From assembly GCA_033557465.1 (NCBI GenBank), contig JAWIIG010000039.1, forward strand, positions 1,116,001 through 1,180,000: 64,000 bases of DNA, read 5' to 3'. Both the position numbers and the translations under genes were made by a program. This stretch comes from Ichthyophis bannanicus (lineage: Eukaryota > Chordata > Amphibia > Gymnophiona > Ichthyophiidae). The notes under the pieces were generated by a model. It made no database searches. It saw nothing but the letters and a program-made list of their open reading frames with translations, and was not told the origin of the DNA. Positions 63,385 to 64,000 of this stretch are shown here, one piece after another. Position 1 is the stretch's first letter; the number at the start of each line of letters is the position of its first letter.

Positions 63385-63835
63385 ACCATTTCTATACCGC
63401 CTTTCAAGTAATGAAGGTGGTTTACAATGAATCAAAAAACATTACATTATATCATTAGAAACTATTATAGTATAACATGATTGGGAAATAGTGAACCAAG
63501 GATAATCAAAACAATCACAACTGATTAATTGTGTACTTGGGTTGGAATGTTAACTTATATACAATGTAGTGTTGAAGTACATGCATCAATGATTCTACTC
63601 CGAAACCTTTTTACAGTGTGGTTATTAATGCTCTGATATTGTTTAGAAGGAATAGTTGAGTAAAGGCTAAGTTGTGTAGAACCTTTTGGGTACATGTGGA
63701 TCACTAAAATGCTCAAACAAGTGTGCCTTGAGATTTTTTCTGAATATGGTTAAGTCAGTGGCAGATCTTAATTTTTCTGGAAGAGAGTTCTATAAAATAG
63801 GAGCACTAAGAGAAAAAGCTGTTACTTGAATTACG
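63385..63835 (-). pseudogene. L2-like LINE 3' end with RT C-terminus
   Basis: The minus strand from about 63,830 reads, with minor adjustments, FYNSLPEKLRSATDLTIFRK and NLKAHLFEHFSDPH. This matches the C-terminal block of L2-like RT (compare EIRGIKSLLQFRKAVKHHLF at about 21.8 kb). A 3' UTR and a hairpin variant (CCGCCTTTC...GGTGGTTTAC at 63,394-63,424) follow. It is a different subfamily from the 20.9-22.3 kb copy. Confidence 0.6.
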
Positions 63836-64000
63836 GTTTAACTATACTCCGGAGGAACACATGGAGGCTAATTCCAGCCTGTGCATCCCCAGGCCAACCA
63901 GACATTCAGACGGCCCAGGGAAGCACCCGATTCTGCACCTGCAGAGCAGAATTGCAGCATAGGGGTTGAATGTCTGGGACATGCCCCGATTCAAGCACCC
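63836..64000. other. Unassigned, no gene seen
   Basis: No recognised feature up to the window end. Confidence 0.4.

Noticed and set aside
1..64000. tRNA or rRNA genes
   Set aside because: No cloverleaf A/B-box combination or rRNA-like sequence was recognised by eye on either strand.

Overview
This is vertebrate nuclear DNA that is almost entirely transposable elements nested in one another. The mix is DIRS tyrosine-recombinase retrotransposons with inverted termini, L1/Tx1, CR1, L2-like and RTE LINEs, a hAT transposon, and repeats carrying hammerhead-ribozyme-like motifs. Together with KRAB-type exons this fits a large-genome tetrapod. An amphibian, perhaps a caecilian, is my best guess from repeat composition alone; no unique host marker names the species.

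Host content: two short minus-strand exons sit at opposite ends of the window. One at 62,930-63,056 encodes a KRAB-A box (127 nt, both splice sites visible). One at 1,328-1,441 encodes a KRAB-B-like segment (both splice sites visible, compatible phase). The simplest reading is one KRAB zinc-finger gene on the minus strand, read right to left, with about 61.5 kb of its intron filled by transposons. The zinc-finger array would lie left of position 1.

Layout: 1-1,327 is flank with a small minisatellite. An old, decayed DIRS-type element has its left terminus, internal complementary region and recombinase at 1,508-2,800, RT and gag-like remnants at 11,550-14,160, and its right terminus at about 37,085-37,224. 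Everything between these parts was inserted later. The inserts are: a hammerhead-type repeat (3,118-4,494); a minus-strand CR1 (4,495-11,515) split by a hAT transposon (4,832-8,950), which is itself split by a second hammerhead-type repeat (6,313-7,046); DIRS copy E1 (14,322-19,760); a plus-strand CR1 (20,200-30,360) split by a 5'-truncated L2-like LINE and by a full-length L1 with both ORFs open (22,606-29,225); and a second CR1 (30,506-36,905) split by DIRS copy E2 (31,509-36,473).

Right half: a third hammerhead-type repeat forms a large inverted structure with a 17-bp target duplication (37,688-40,943) and carries a Tc1/mariner-type MITE. LINE tails follow (41,430-42,960), then DIRS copy E3 (43,216-48,360), a truncated L1 with an RTE inside it (48,829-50,705), and two DIRS copies lying head to tail three bases apart (E4 50,922-56,700; E5 56,704-62,266). 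The KRAB-A exon and more LINE fragments end the window.

How the parts relate: the DIRS copies show gag (zinc-finger-like N-terminus), RT-RNase H, tyrosine recombinase, an internal complementary region and inverted termini, all in minus-strand order and all in the sense direction of the KRAB gene. E1, E4 and E5 keep a recognisable but broken pol. E2 and E3 keep gag but share the same eroded pol, which suggests a gag-only, trans-mobilised lineage. The plus-strand L1 at 22,606-29,225 is the one element that looks intact.
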